From DATJGR01 sp041739525 (GTDB lineage: Bacteria > Pseudomonadota > Gammaproteobacteria > Pseudomonadales > Azotimanducaceae): a stretch of 64,000 bases of DNA. The position numbers were made by a program, and so were the translations under genes. Of this stretch, positions 1-8,233 are shown in pieces; positions within the stretch are counted from its first letter, which is position 1; each line of letters starts with the position of its first letter. The notes below the pieces were generated by a model. That model did not search any database, had not been told where the DNA came from, and worked only from the letters and a program-made list of their open reading frames with translations. The DNA lies in assembly GCA_041739525.1 (NCBI GenBank), contig JBGSNQ010000009.1:62001-126000 (forward strand), read 5' to 3'.

Positions 1-1
1 G

Positions 2-982
2 TTGCTCCACCCCGACCTCGCATCCATCGAGCTTCGCATCGCGCTCGCGCGTCGATTTCTCGCTGAGACCCGCGGTGACGCGAGTCCACTCACCGCGTTC
101 GGTGACGACGATGGCGGACACGTTCTGTCGCGATTCTGGAAGTCCGACACGCAGGCCGCGGCAAGCTCGCGTTTGCGCGCGGTGTTCCCTCACGCGGGCT
201 ACACCATCCTGCGCTCACGCGCCGAGGCCCTGCATCAGATCGGTTTCCGGCATGGCGCGCTGGGTCTTCCTCCGCTGCATGGCCACGGCCATGCGGACCT
301 GCTGTCGGTCACCTGGCGCGCCGGTAGACGAGATGTACTCGTCGATCCCGGCACCTTCACGTACACGGCTGCACCTGCGTGGCGACGGTACTTCCGCGGC
401 ACGGGTGCGCACAACACGGTGACTGTCGACGGCAGAGATCAGTCGAACCAGCGCGGTCCGTTCATTTGGCACCCAACGGTTTCAGGGCGTCTGGTTCGAG
501 CCACAAGCGGTAACGACCATTCCGTGCTACTCGCTACCCACGACGGCTTCCCTGACCTCGACGTGCGGCACTGGCGCGGCCTCATTTACGGGCACGGCAA
601 CCGACTGGTCGTGTGGGACCACATCGCGGGCCATGGAGAGCACACCGTGTCTGCGTGGTGGCATCTCGGCGAGGACGCTCAGGTCGAAGACGGCGTGGTG
701 CGCGCCGTGGGCCGCGAATGGATGATCGCCGTCGCGGGCGCTTCTGAAATCCAGCGATATCGCGGGTCGGTCGATCCGATCGTTGGATGGCGCTCGTTCC
801 GCTACGGCAGCAAAGTCCCCAACACCTGCATCGAGGCGCGATACACCGGGATGTTGCCGCACACCTTCGTCACAGTGATCGCGATGGGGTGCGACGAGAA
901 CACAGCACCCGATCAGCACGAAGCGTCGCACCTTGCGACACTTCAGGCATGGCGGGACTCGCTTCCGCGCGAGTCCTGCTAA
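2..982 (+). CDS. Heparinase II/III family protein, C-terminal part (5' incomplete)
   Basis: The reading frame is open from the left edge to a TAA at 980-982, so only the C-terminal 326 or so residues are present; the first TTG is not a likely true start. The visible part matches the heparinase II/III C-terminal domain: a GHGHADLLS motif followed by DVLVDPGTFTY and the RGTGAHNTVTVDG segment, then a β-sandwich-like tail with WWHLGEDA. Family members are polysaccharide lyases or lyase-like proteins that act on uronic-acid polymers in the periplasm. They are common in exosortase-type exopolysaccharide loci, where they may trim or edit the polymer. It runs towards the WecG-like gene on the other strand, 22 bases apart. 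Identification of the family is firm; the substrate is unknown. Confidence 0.88.
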   Translation: MLHPDLASIELRIALARRFLAETRGDASPLTAFGDDDGGHVLSRFWKSDTQAAASSRLRAVFPHAGYTILRSRAEALHQIGFRHGALGLPPLHGHGHADLLSVTWRAGRRDVLVDPGTFTYTAAPAWRRYFRGTGAHNTVTVDGRDQSNQRGPFIWHPTVSGRLVRATSGNDHSVLLATHDGFPDLDVRHWRGLIYGHGNRLVVWDHIAGHGEHTVSAWWHLGEDAQVEDGVVRAVGREWMIAVAGASEIQRYRGSVDPIVGWRSFRYGSKVPNTCIEARYTGMLPHTFVTVIAMGCDENTAPDQHEASHLATLQAWRDSLPRESC

Positions 983-1004
983 CCGGCGCGAACACCAAAA
1001 CGGT

Positions 1005-1781
1005 TCATGAGGGAGTGATGGGGCGACCACGCACCTTGCGGATCAGTTGTTCCTTGAAGAGCGCGAAAGCAAATTGCGGCAAGGCGGTCTGTCGGAACAA
1101 TCGCTCGGGCTGTGCGAGCAGGCGATATAGCCACTCGAGGTTGAGCCGACGCCATGCAACCGGCGCGCGCTTCACCGAACCCGCAATGACGTCGAATGTC
1201 CCGCCGACACCCTGCAGTGCGTTGACGGACAGCTTTGATCGATGACGCTGGATCCAGAACTCCTGCGTGGGACTGCCGATCGCAACGAACAACAGCTTCG
1301 CACCGGACGCGTTGATGTCTTCGATCAACGCGTCGGTATCTGCCTCCGCGACGAAGCCATGATGCCTCCCGGAAATCCGCAGCCCCGGAAAACGTCGCAC
1401 CAGCTCGGCGGACGCCCTTGCATTGATCTCCTCCCGTGCCCCGAAAAGATAGACGCCGTATCCCCGCCGCGCAGCGAGGGCACACAGTTCCGGCATGAGT
1501 TCAGAACCCGGAACTCGCTCAGCCACGCGCAGACCATCGAGCCGAAGCGCGAGCACCACACCGATACCGTCGGCGATGAGCAACTCGGAGTCACGCAAGC
1601 ACCTGGCCAGTTCCGGCCTTTTCTGTGCAGCGACGATCTTTTCGGGGTTGACCGCGAAGATCGAACACTGTGCGCCGCGCCGGACTACGGCGTCGACACG
1701 ACCGACAACCTCACTCATTCCGAGATTGTCGACGGGTATTCCCTGTATCAGCGGCCGTTCGCCGTCAACGAGTTCTGCCAT
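1005..1781 (-). CDS. WecG/TagA/CpsF family glycosyltransferase
   Basis: 258 residues, the normal length for this family. The protein carries the N-terminal nucleotide-sugar region with VNPEKIVAAQ, the LLIADGIGVVLA segment that holds the family's conserved Asp, YGVYLFGA, and a C-terminal LEWLYRLLAQPERLFRQ helix typical of the membrane-associating end. Relatives (WecG, TagA) transfer the second sugar, often an N-acetylaminosugar, onto an undecaprenyl-diphosphate-linked first sugar at the cytoplasmic face of the inner membrane. It would act right after the WecA/MraY-type transferase encoded at 11.0-12.6 kb. Its start (ATG at 1781) faces the plus-strand glycoside-hydrolase gene, giving a 112-base divergent promoter region. 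The actual sugar cannot be read from the sequence. Confidence 0.9.
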   Translation of the reverse strand: MAELVDGERPLIQGIPVDNLGMSEVVGRVDAVVRRGAQCSIFAVNPEKIVAAQKRPELARCLRDSELLIADGIGVVLALRLDGLRVAERVPGSELMPELCALAARRGYGVYLFGAREEINARASAELVRRFPGLRISGRHHGFVAEADTDALIEDINASGAKLLFVAIGSPTQEFWIQRHRSKLSVNALQGVGGTFDVIAGSVKRAPVAWRRLNLEWLYRLLAQPERLFRQTALPQFAFALFKEQLIRKVRGRPITPS

Positions 1782-1879
1782 GCGCGGCGAACCTCATGCG
1801 TTCGATGAAACCCAGCGGGTCACACTACCGACACTTTGTGATGTTCCTATAACAGGCCTCGTCGAAAACGACGGCAAAG

Positions 1880-1895
1880 ATACGTACATTCGTAT
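1880..1895 (+). promoter_or_regulatory. ATACG-N6-CGTAT inverted repeat containing TACATTCGTA at the GH gene start
   Basis: The 16-base stretch has perfect 5-base arms (ATACG at 1880-1884, CGTAT at 1891-1895) and contains the 10-mer TACATTCGTA (1885-1894). The same 10-mer occurs at 42611-42620, and ACATTCGT occurs upstream of several other genes in the window. It overlaps the ATG of the glycoside-hydrolase gene, a position suited to a repressor. The role as an operator is inference. Confidence 0.3.
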
Positions 1896-3618
1896 GACGA
1901 AGGCCTCTCACCAGACATCGCTCACCCGCCTGCGTACGCTGCTGTTTTGTGCGCTGTGTACGTTCCCCACACTGGTGATACCGAGCCAGCCGGTCGGAAA
2001 CGCTTTGCCCGCGACCACGCGCATAGCGAAGGAAGGTCTCCCGCTACCGATTTCGACATTGCTTTCGACTCAAGCGGGAACAATCGTGCTGTGGGTGAAT
2101 CCCGATTTCGACCCTGTCGAGAAGGTGTCCCACACGTTGTTGTCGGCGCGCTGGTCCGGAGAGGACAACAGCTACCTCGTGATCTCCGACGGCTGGTGGG
2201 AACCCGAAGGTGCCGGATGGCTGTACTTCGTTCTGAGCAACGAGGATGAGATTCACTGCAAGATGCCGTACGACCTGCCGCGCGGCGAGTGGTCAATGCT
2301 TGCTGTGACCTGGTCCCCCGGACGATGTGCGATCTACGTGGACGGCGCGGCGCGAACGTCCATCCAGACCCCGATCATCCAGGGGCGACAACTTCTGCGC
2401 ATGACGCTGGGCGACGACGATGCAACGACGATCGTGAAGCATCGCATCGCACCGGGACAATATGCGCGTGTGCGCACTTACGATGTCGCTCTTTCCGCCG
2501 AGCAGCTCGCTGGTCTGTTCGACCGCGACAACCTGGCCGGCGTCGCGGCCGACGACGCTGACTGGCGTTGGCTCGATCGCTTTCGAGAGACACCTGAGCG
2601 CGTCACGCCGCCGAATCGGCGCAACATCATCTTCGATGAGGGTCATCACTGGGGGACGTCGCGCACGGAAACCGATAAGCGTCTCGCGCGCATCGAGCGC
2701 GCGGGATTCAACGTCTATGTGCCAACGGTCTGGTACGGGGGCGGGACCTACTATCCATCGCGCCTCGTCGACCCTGATCCTAACGTGGCACAAGTGCTCT
2801 CTGCGGATGATCCGCTCGCCTATCTGATTCAACAGGCACACGCACGCGGCATCGAAGTTCATGGCTCGTTCACGGTCGCTCAGCGCAGCAACGAAAAGCT
2901 CACCGGTTTTTTCGGCCCTGGCGTACCGCCGAAGTCATATGACATTCACAACCCACGGTTCCGCGATTTCATCGTCGACATCGTGGCCGATGCGGCGACC
3001 CGCTACCCACTCGACGGAGTAAACCTGGACTACATACGAGCGATCGGAATCTGCACCTCGCCGAGCTGCCGACGAGACTACGCGCTCGCAACAAAACGCA
3101 ACCTGGCTGCGGACTACTTGGTGCGCTTCACCAGCGCCGTAGCGGGCCGCGCGATCAGCGACTGGCAACAGCGCGCGGTCCACGACATCGTCTCGCGTAT
3201 CCGCCAACGCCTGGACGCGCTTGGCCGTCACGTCACACTGAGCGTGTGCTTCAATTCGGTGGAAGACGCACCCTATTCGCTCGAGGGACGCGACGTTGGT
3301 CTCTGGATCCGCGAAGGCCTCGTCGACCTCGCACTCGACATGCAGTATGTGAAGCGTCTCGACGTCGCGGGCATCGATCGCTTTCAGCAATCGCTCGATG
3401 CGCAGAACCGCGTCGTCGTACTCCTGGCCAATTGGGACAAGATCGGCGAAACAATCAAGGCTCGCTCTCCGGCGCGAATGCAGCAGCTCGCGCAATTCTC
3501 GCACCGGCAATGGCCACGATCCGGCTTCGGGCTGTATCTGTACGACCAGTTGAACGATGCTCAAATCGAAGCCTTGCGCACGGTGCTCGCTCCGCAGAGC
3601 TTCGCGCACGAGCCTTGA
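1894..3618 (+). CDS. Secreted LamG-like / glycoside-hydrolase-like (GHL10, DUF187-type) protein
   Basis: 574 residues from the ATG at 1894. I chose this start because it gives an N-terminal signal peptide (hydrophobic LLFCALCTFPTLVIP) and because the frame further upstream runs antisense to the wecG-like gene. Residues about 45-215 resemble a concanavalin/LamG lectin fold (TIVLWVNPDFDP, YLVISDGWW, EWSMLAVTWSPGRCAIYVDG). Residues about 230-570 resemble the GHL10/DUF187 TIM-barrel hydrolases (RNIIFDEGHHWGTSR, GFNVYVPTVWYGGG, PLDGVNLDYIRAI, DLALDMQYV), with the acidic residue of NLDYIR as a candidate catalytic residue. A periplasmic or surface enzyme that binds and cuts or modifies the locus polysaccharide is the likely role (inference). 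No strong Shine-Dalgarno is visible; an ATACG-N6-CGTAT inverted repeat overlaps the start. Confidence 0.82.
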   Translation: MTKASHQTSLTRLRTLLFCALCTFPTLVIPSQPVGNALPATTRIAKEGLPLPISTLLSTQAGTIVLWVNPDFDPVEKVSHTLLSARWSGEDNSYLVISDGWWEPEGAGWLYFVLSNEDEIHCKMPYDLPRGEWSMLAVTWSPGRCAIYVDGAARTSIQTPIIQGRQLLRMTLGDDDATTIVKHRIAPGQYARVRTYDVALSAEQLAGLFDRDNLAGVAADDADWRWLDRFRETPERVTPPNRRNIIFDEGHHWGTSRTETDKRLARIERAGFNVYVPTVWYGGGTYYPSRLVDPDPNVAQVLSADDPLAYLIQQAHARGIEVHGSFTVAQRSNEKLTGFFGPGVPPKSYDIHNPRFRDFIVDIVADAATRYPLDGVNLDYIRAIGICTSPSCRRDYALATKRNLAADYLVRFTSAVAGRAISDWQQRAVHDIVSRIRQRLDALGRHVTLSVCFNSVEDAPYSLEGRDVGLWIREGLVDLALDMQYVKRLDVAGIDRFQQSLDAQNRVVVLLANWDKIGETIKARSPARMQQLAQFSHRQWPRSGFGLYLYDQLNDAQIEALRTVLAPQSFAHEP

Positions 3619-3680
3619 TTTGATCGTCATGCAATACGTAGTAAGGTTCGGGCATGGTCCTATATCCACGTCCGTACACA

Positions 3681-3693
3681 TTCGTCATACGAA
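3681..3693 (+). promoter_or_regulatory. TTCGT-N3-ACGAA inverted repeat before the flippase gene
   Basis: TTCGT (3681-3685), CAT, ACGAA (3689-3693) form a small inverted repeat that ends three bases before the flippase ATG at 3697. It overlaps the 8-mer ACATTCGT (3678-3685) that recurs upstream of other genes here. The AT-rich 78-base gap (3619-3696) is the only non-coding room for a promoter of the flippase-glycosyltransferase genes. Function as an operator is speculative. Confidence 0.25.
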
Positions 3694-3696
3694 CAT

Positions 3697-4959
3697 ATGA
3701 CACCGATCACTCGGCGTGCGCGGACACGGCGGTGGGGCTGGATCACCACCATTGCCGACCAGGGTCTGGTTTCCGCATCGAGTTTCATCGTGCTCATCGC
3801 CATCACTCGATCGGTTGCACCGGCAGAGGTCGGTCGATACGCGCTGATCTATGCCACCTTGATGATCGCTGGTTCGATCCAAGCGGCGCTGGTTTTCACA
3901 CCTCACAGCGTACTCAGCATCGGCCACGATACGCACCACTTCCTGAGCAATCAGTTCGTCACCTTGACCGGACTGCTCGGCCTGCAGCTCGCGATTTTCG
4001 TTCCGGTCTTGTCATTCGGTCTCGAGCTCAATCGCGACGTCATCGTGCCGGCGTGCCTCGTTCTGGTACTGCTACAGGGGCACGAGCTGACGCGAACGGC
4101 CTTTCTTGCGGAATTGCGCCCGGCGGTCACGCTTCGACTGGACCTCTGCACGCACTTGCCGCGGATCGGTGTGCTTGTGATCGCCGCAGCGGCGGGCGAA
4201 CTTACCTTGGCGCGCGCACTCTGGATCATTGCCGCGAGCCTGTTGGTCTGGCCCCTCTTCGCGCAGCCGCATCGCCTGCGGCCGAGCGGCCTCGTCAGGC
4301 ACGTAGCTCAATCCTGGCGCTTCGGCCGCTGGTTGCTGATCGAATCGCTAGCGTACGTGGTGTCTACCCAGGCCTACCTCTATGCGGTCAAAGCGCTGCT
4401 CGACCTCGAATCGGTCGCCGGACTCGCGGCCAGTCAGAATCTGCTAAACGCGGTGAACGTCATCTTCATGGGTGTTGTGGCCTTCGTCTTGCCGCTGTCA
4501 CGCGCGACTCTGCTCGAACGCGGCTTCGACGCGTGGCGCAACCTCCTCGCCCGCGCCGTGGTACTCGTTACGGGCGCGCTTTTTGCACTCGTCGCGTGCA
4601 TCGCGCTGTTCTCGCGGGAACTGCTCGCGCTGTTTTACGGCGCGCAATACGCGCAATACGCCCCGCTGCTGCTTGGTCTGGCGCTACCGCTCACACTGCA
4701 GGGGGCCAACTCGCTCGCTGCCGCTGCATTCCAGACGGCGGAGCGGCCAGAGATCGGATTGGTTGCGAAAGTCGCTGGTGGCATTTTCGCACTCGCTTGG
4801 GCGTATCCGGGCATAACCGCCTTTGGCATCTGGGGCGCCGTCATCGGCATCGGCGCGACGCCGGTGGTCTGGATCATCACCTACGCGACGTTCTTGAAGC
4901 GCGGTGCGTTATCCGAGACCGGCGTGATGTCGCGTGTTCAGGCGCGAATGCCGGCATGA
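3697..4959 (+). CDS. Polysaccharide flippase (Wzx/MATE-like, oligosaccharide exporter)
   Basis: 420 residues, almost entirely hydrophobic, with about 12 predicted membrane segments (for example ASSFIVLIAITRSVA, LLGLQLAIFVPVLSFGL, VIFMGVVAFVLPLS, ALFALVACIALFS). The size and the N-terminal pattern, a basic start then a DQGLVSASSF segment, are typical of Wzx/PST-family flippases that move undecaprenyl-linked repeat units across the inner membrane. Its TGA overlaps the ATG of the next glycosyltransferase gene, so the two are translationally coupled. With the Wzy-like protein at 8.2-9.4 kb and the co-polymerase at 14.2-15.9 kb it completes a Wzx/Wzy-type export route. Sequence conservation in this family is low, so the call rests on topology and context. 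Confidence 0.85.
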   Translation: MTPITRRARTRRWGWITTIADQGLVSASSFIVLIAITRSVAPAEVGRYALIYATLMIAGSIQAALVFTPHSVLSIGHDTHHFLSNQFVTLTGLLGLQLAIFVPVLSFGLELNRDVIVPACLVLVLLQGHELTRTAFLAELRPAVTLRLDLCTHLPRIGVLVIAAAAGELTLARALWIIAASLLVWPLFAQPHRLRPSGLVRHVAQSWRFGRWLLIESLAYVVSTQAYLYAVKALLDLESVAGLAASQNLLNAVNVIFMGVVAFVLPLSRATLLERGFDAWRNLLARAVVLVTGALFALVACIALFSRELLALFYGAQYAQYAPLLLGLALPLTLQGANSLAAAAFQTAERPEIGLVAKVAGGIFALAWAYPGITAFGIWGAVIGIGATPVVWIITYATFLKRGALSETGVMSRVQARMPA

Positions 4960-6104
4960 GTAACATCGTGCTGGTGACCAACATCCCGACGCCGTATCGG
5001 CTGCCGCTGTTCGACGCAATCAGCAAGGGGCTGGAACCGCACGGTCACCGTCTCTTCGTGCTGTTCGGTTCGGAAACCGCAAATGGTCGACACTGGCACA
5101 TCGATCTGAGCCGACGCGGTTTCGCATTCGACTTTACCGGCGGACCCGCTTTGAACCTCCCTGGCACGGACGAACCCACGTTCACTTACTGGGGACTGGT
5201 CGGACACGTCGAACGCCTCGACCCCGCGCTCGTGATCACCAATGGATTCGGCCCCAGCACCCTGATGATGTGGCTGCACTCCTTCGCCAACTCGCACCCC
5301 TTCGTGATCTGGTCAGGCGCCACCGGCGACGGTCCTGGATGGTTGGCTCGCGTGCGCCGATACCAGCGGCGGCTGATGCTGAGAAGGGCAGAAGGCTGCA
5401 TCGCGTACGGCAGCACCGCGAAGCGGTATCTGATCGACATCGGCGAGAGCGAAGAGTCGATACGGGTGGCGTTGAACACCGTCGATACGGCCTTCTTCAC
5501 ACGACCTCGGTCACTCGGCGTGGATCGACCCTTCACCTTCGTCGTGGTCGGCGATCTGACGGGCCGCAAACGAATCGATCTGATTCTGGCCGCAGCCAAC
5601 ACGCTGCATCGCCGTTCTGCGGATTTTCGCGTCGAGATCATCGGCGATGGGCCGACGCGTGGTGCCCTGGAGGCCACCAGCCGCGAACTCGAGCTCGACG
5701 ATGTAGTCACGTTCAGAGGGTTTCTGCAGCAGAGCCAGATTCGCGACGCGCTCGCACATTCCGATTGCCTGCTGTTTGCAAGCGAGTTCGATATCTGGGG
5801 TCTCGTGCTCAACGAAGCGATGGCGATGGCTCTGCCGGTGATTGCCTCGGTAAGAGCCGGAGCGACCATCGATCTGGTCGTGGACGGATGCACGGGATTC
5901 GCCGTCGACTTCGAAGATACCCCTGTCGTTGCAGATCGAATGGACTGGCTCATTCACCATCGCGCCGAAGCGCTCGCAATGGGCGCACGCGCGCGCGAGT
6001 TTCTGCTTTCCAACGCATCGCTGGAGGTTTCAGCGGCCGCGTGGGTCGACGCGATCTGCACATTCGCGCTCAGCGCAAACGGGCATCGCAGCGAGAGTCG
6101 ATAA
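4956..6104 (+). CDS. Glycosyltransferase family 4 protein
   Basis: 382 residues from the ATG at 4956, which overlaps the flippase stop as ATGA; the frame upstream is only a shadow of the flippase gene. The GT-B fold is visible: an N-terminal NIPTPYRLPLFDAI donor-independent half; the central TFVVVGDLTGRKRIDLIL; EIIGDGPTRG; and the C-terminal nucleotide-sugar site SEFDIWGLVLNEAMAMALPV with the E-x7-E pair. Such enzymes add one sugar to the lipid-linked repeat unit on the cytoplasmic side. Its N-terminus resembles that of the second GT4 enzyme at 7037, suggesting the two descend from one duplication (inference). Sugar and linkage are unknown. Confidence 0.9.
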   Translation: MSNIVLVTNIPTPYRLPLFDAISKGLEPHGHRLFVLFGSETANGRHWHIDLSRRGFAFDFTGGPALNLPGTDEPTFTYWGLVGHVERLDPALVITNGFGPSTLMMWLHSFANSHPFVIWSGATGDGPGWLARVRRYQRRLMLRRAEGCIAYGSTAKRYLIDIGESEESIRVALNTVDTAFFTRPRSLGVDRPFTFVVVGDLTGRKRIDLILAAANTLHRRSADFRVEIIGDGPTRGALEATSRELELDDVVTFRGFLQQSQIRDALAHSDCLLFASEFDIWGLVLNEAMAMALPVIASVRAGATIDLVVDGCTGFAVDFEDTPVVADRMDWLIHHRAEALAMGARAREFLLSNASLEVSAAAWVDAICTFALSANGHRSESR

Positions 6105-6182
6105 CTCCCGCGTTCACGAAAGCTTCGTTTCGCCCGGCTAGGCTTCCACATTTGTCGAAGCCCGAACACGAGCCACACACGC

Positions 6183-7040
6183 ATGAACCCGGCATCTCAC
6201 TTCGCCGCCGTCTCAGATGACGCGCAAATGGTTCCATACTTCAACGGCGAGCGATTGTACGGGGAAGACCTTTCGCCCGACGCGATAGAACGCTGGTTCG
6301 ATGCCGAGACAGATGGATATGCCGATCTATGGGGCATGGACCGGACGACCTATCGCTATGAATATCACGCACTCAATAACGCGCACGGTTATCGTCATCT
6401 GCCAAACCGGACCTTTGACAACGTCCTGAGCGTCGGTGGTGCTTACGGCGACGAGCTGCTGCCGATTCTGGCGAGAGCCGGGAACATCACGATTCTGGAA
6501 CCCTCGTCGAAGTTTGCCACCCGGGAACTACGAGGCGTGCCGGTAACGTATGTGGCGCCGACCGCAGCCGGCGAGATGCCATTCCCGGAAGGCCGATTCG
6601 ACCTGACGACCTGTTTCAGTTGTCTTCACCACGTGCCGAAGGTGAGCGCGATGCTCGCTGAACTCCATCGTTGCCTCACCCCTGGCGGATGGGCGCTCGT
6701 CAGAGATCCGATCGTATCGATGGGCGACTGGCGCCGGCCTCGCACCGGCTTGACGAAAAACGAACGCGGCATTCCTCTCGACCTGTTCCGTCGGATGATC
6801 AAACGGAGCGGATTCGATATCGTCGCCGAGAATCTCTGCGTCTTTCCCGTGACCACGCGACTTCGCTTCCTGACGCGGGACCGTGTGTTCAACTCGAACC
6901 TCGCCGTGCGAATGGACGCGGTTCTTTCGCGCGCGTTTGCTTTCAACGTTTCGTATCACCCAACTCGTTTGTTCGAAAAGCTACAGCCGACGGCCGTTGC
7001 TTATGTTCTGCAAAAGCCACTCGAAGCATCTGCTGAATGA
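6183..7040 (+). CDS. Class I SAM-dependent methyltransferase
   Basis: 285 residues. Motif I appears as VLSVGGAYGDELL, followed by an acidic residue after TILEPSSK, and motifs II/III as GRFDLTTCFSCLHHV and HRCLTPGGWALVRDP, the standard Methyltransf_11-type Rossmann core. The C-terminal third (from about residue 190) is less typical and ends in a hydrophobic stretch. It lies between two GT4 genes and its last codons overlap the ATG of the next one (ATGA at 7037), so it probably methylates a sugar of the repeat unit or caps it. A 78-base gap upstream, containing ACATTTGT at 6148-6155, separates it from the previous gene. Confidence 0.85.
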   Translation: MNPASHFAAVSDDAQMVPYFNGERLYGEDLSPDAIERWFDAETDGYADLWGMDRTTYRYEYHALNNAHGYRHLPNRTFDNVLSVGGAYGDELLPILARAGNITILEPSSKFATRELRGVPVTYVAPTAAGEMPFPEGRFDLTTCFSCLHHVPKVSAMLAELHRCLTPGGWALVRDPIVSMGDWRRPRTGLTKNERGIPLDLFRRMIKRSGFDIVAENLCVFPVTTRLRFLTRDRVFNSNLAVRMDAVLSRAFAFNVSYHPTRLFEKLQPTAVAYVLQKPLEASAE

Positions 7041-8233
7041 AGCTCGTCGTCCTGACGAACATCCTCGCGCCTTACAGAATCCCGCTGTTCCGCGAGATGG
7101 CGAGACTCACGGACGACTTCACCGTTGTCCTGATGGCGGACAAGGAATCCAATCGGTTTTGGGAGCTGGACAATCCGGGCTTTCGTACCGTCGTCCTGCC
7201 CGGCTTCCACGTACAGCGGCCAGGCGCCGAAACGCCGGTGCACATCAATCACCGCGTGATGCGCACGCTACGCTCGCTCGACCCGGACGTCGTATTGAGC
7301 GGCGGGTTCACGCTCGCGAACGTGTCGGCTTTCGCCTACTGCCGGCGGCATCGGAAGCGCTTCGTGCAATGGGCCGCTCTCACCCTGCGTGACGGTGCGG
7401 AGTCCTCTTTCCTCATGAGGCTGCTTCGGCGGCTGCTGTCGAGGCATGCCGACGCTTGCGTGAGCGAGTCGACTGAGTCTGTGCATGCGTTCGGTCGATA
7501 CGGGATGTCGCCGGAACGGATCACGACGGCGCTGGTTCCGTTCGAAGTGCAGACCCTGCACGACCGGGTCGTGGAATTTCGCGGATCTCCCGAACACGCT
7601 CGACTCCGGGCCGAATTCCCCGGCCCGATCCTGCTATCCATCGGGCAGCTCATTCCTCGCAAGGGATACCCGGAGCTCTTTGCAGCCTACGCTGCCCTGT
7701 TGACGGAGAGACCCGACACGTTTCTGCTCATCGTCGGCGATGGCGCCTCGCGCCCGGAATACGAACAGTTCGTGCGCCAACGCGGATGGTCGAGAGTCCA
7801 TTTCATCGGATACGTCCAGGCAAATGCGCTCAGTCGGTACTTCGGGATCGCCGACCTCTTCATATTCCACACCCGCTACGATTGCTACGGCCTCGTAACC
7901 GCCGAAGCGATGGCGGCCAACGTTCCGGTGGTTGCGTCGATTCATGCCGCATCGACCGGCGACCTGATCGATGATGGGGTGACCGGTTTCCGGATAGACC
8001 CTTACGATACCGTGGGCTTCGCGCGGCAGTTGGCCCGCGCGCTCGCGATGGACCCTGAAACCCGATCGGCCATGACCGCAGCCGCATTCCGAGAAGTTGC
8101 GCAGTGCGACATCGTGCCGAGCGCGCAACACATCGTTTCGTTCCTGTGGCAGCAGTCGTCGGGTTCGGTGCGCAGGGCATCCCACCGCGATTCGTCGTCG
8201 CGGACCTCTAGCCCTCCGCAACGAGCAGGTTAG
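7037..8233 (+). CDS. Glycosyltransferase family 4 protein
   Basis: 398 residues, GT-B fold. Visible elements are the N-terminal NILAPYRIPLFREMA, LLSIGQLIPRKGYPELF, LLIVGDGASRPEYE, and the donor site RYDCYGLVTAEAMAANVPVVAS with the E-x7-E-like acidic pair. The start overlaps the methyltransferase stop (ATGA), so expression is coupled. The last 26 bases overlap the end of the minus-strand polymerase gene, a tail-to-tail junction. The first 20 residues resemble those of the enzyme at 4956. It should add a sugar to the growing repeat unit; specificity unknown. Confidence 0.9.
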   Translation: MKLVVLTNILAPYRIPLFREMARLTDDFTVVLMADKESNRFWELDNPGFRTVVLPGFHVQRPGAETPVHINHRVMRTLRSLDPDVVLSGGFTLANVSAFAYCRRHRKRFVQWAALTLRDGAESSFLMRLLRRLLSRHADACVSESTESVHAFGRYGMSPERITTALVPFEVQTLHDRVVEFRGSPEHARLRAEFPGPILLSIGQLIPRKGYPELFAAYAALLTERPDTFLLIVGDGASRPEYEQFVRQRGWSRVHFIGYVQANALSRYFGIADLFIFHTRYDCYGLVTAEAMAANVPVVASIHAASTGDLIDDGVTGFRIDPYDTVGFARQLARALAMDPETRSAMTAAAFREVAQCDIVPSAQHIVSFLWQQSSGSVRRASHRDSSSRTSSPPQRAG

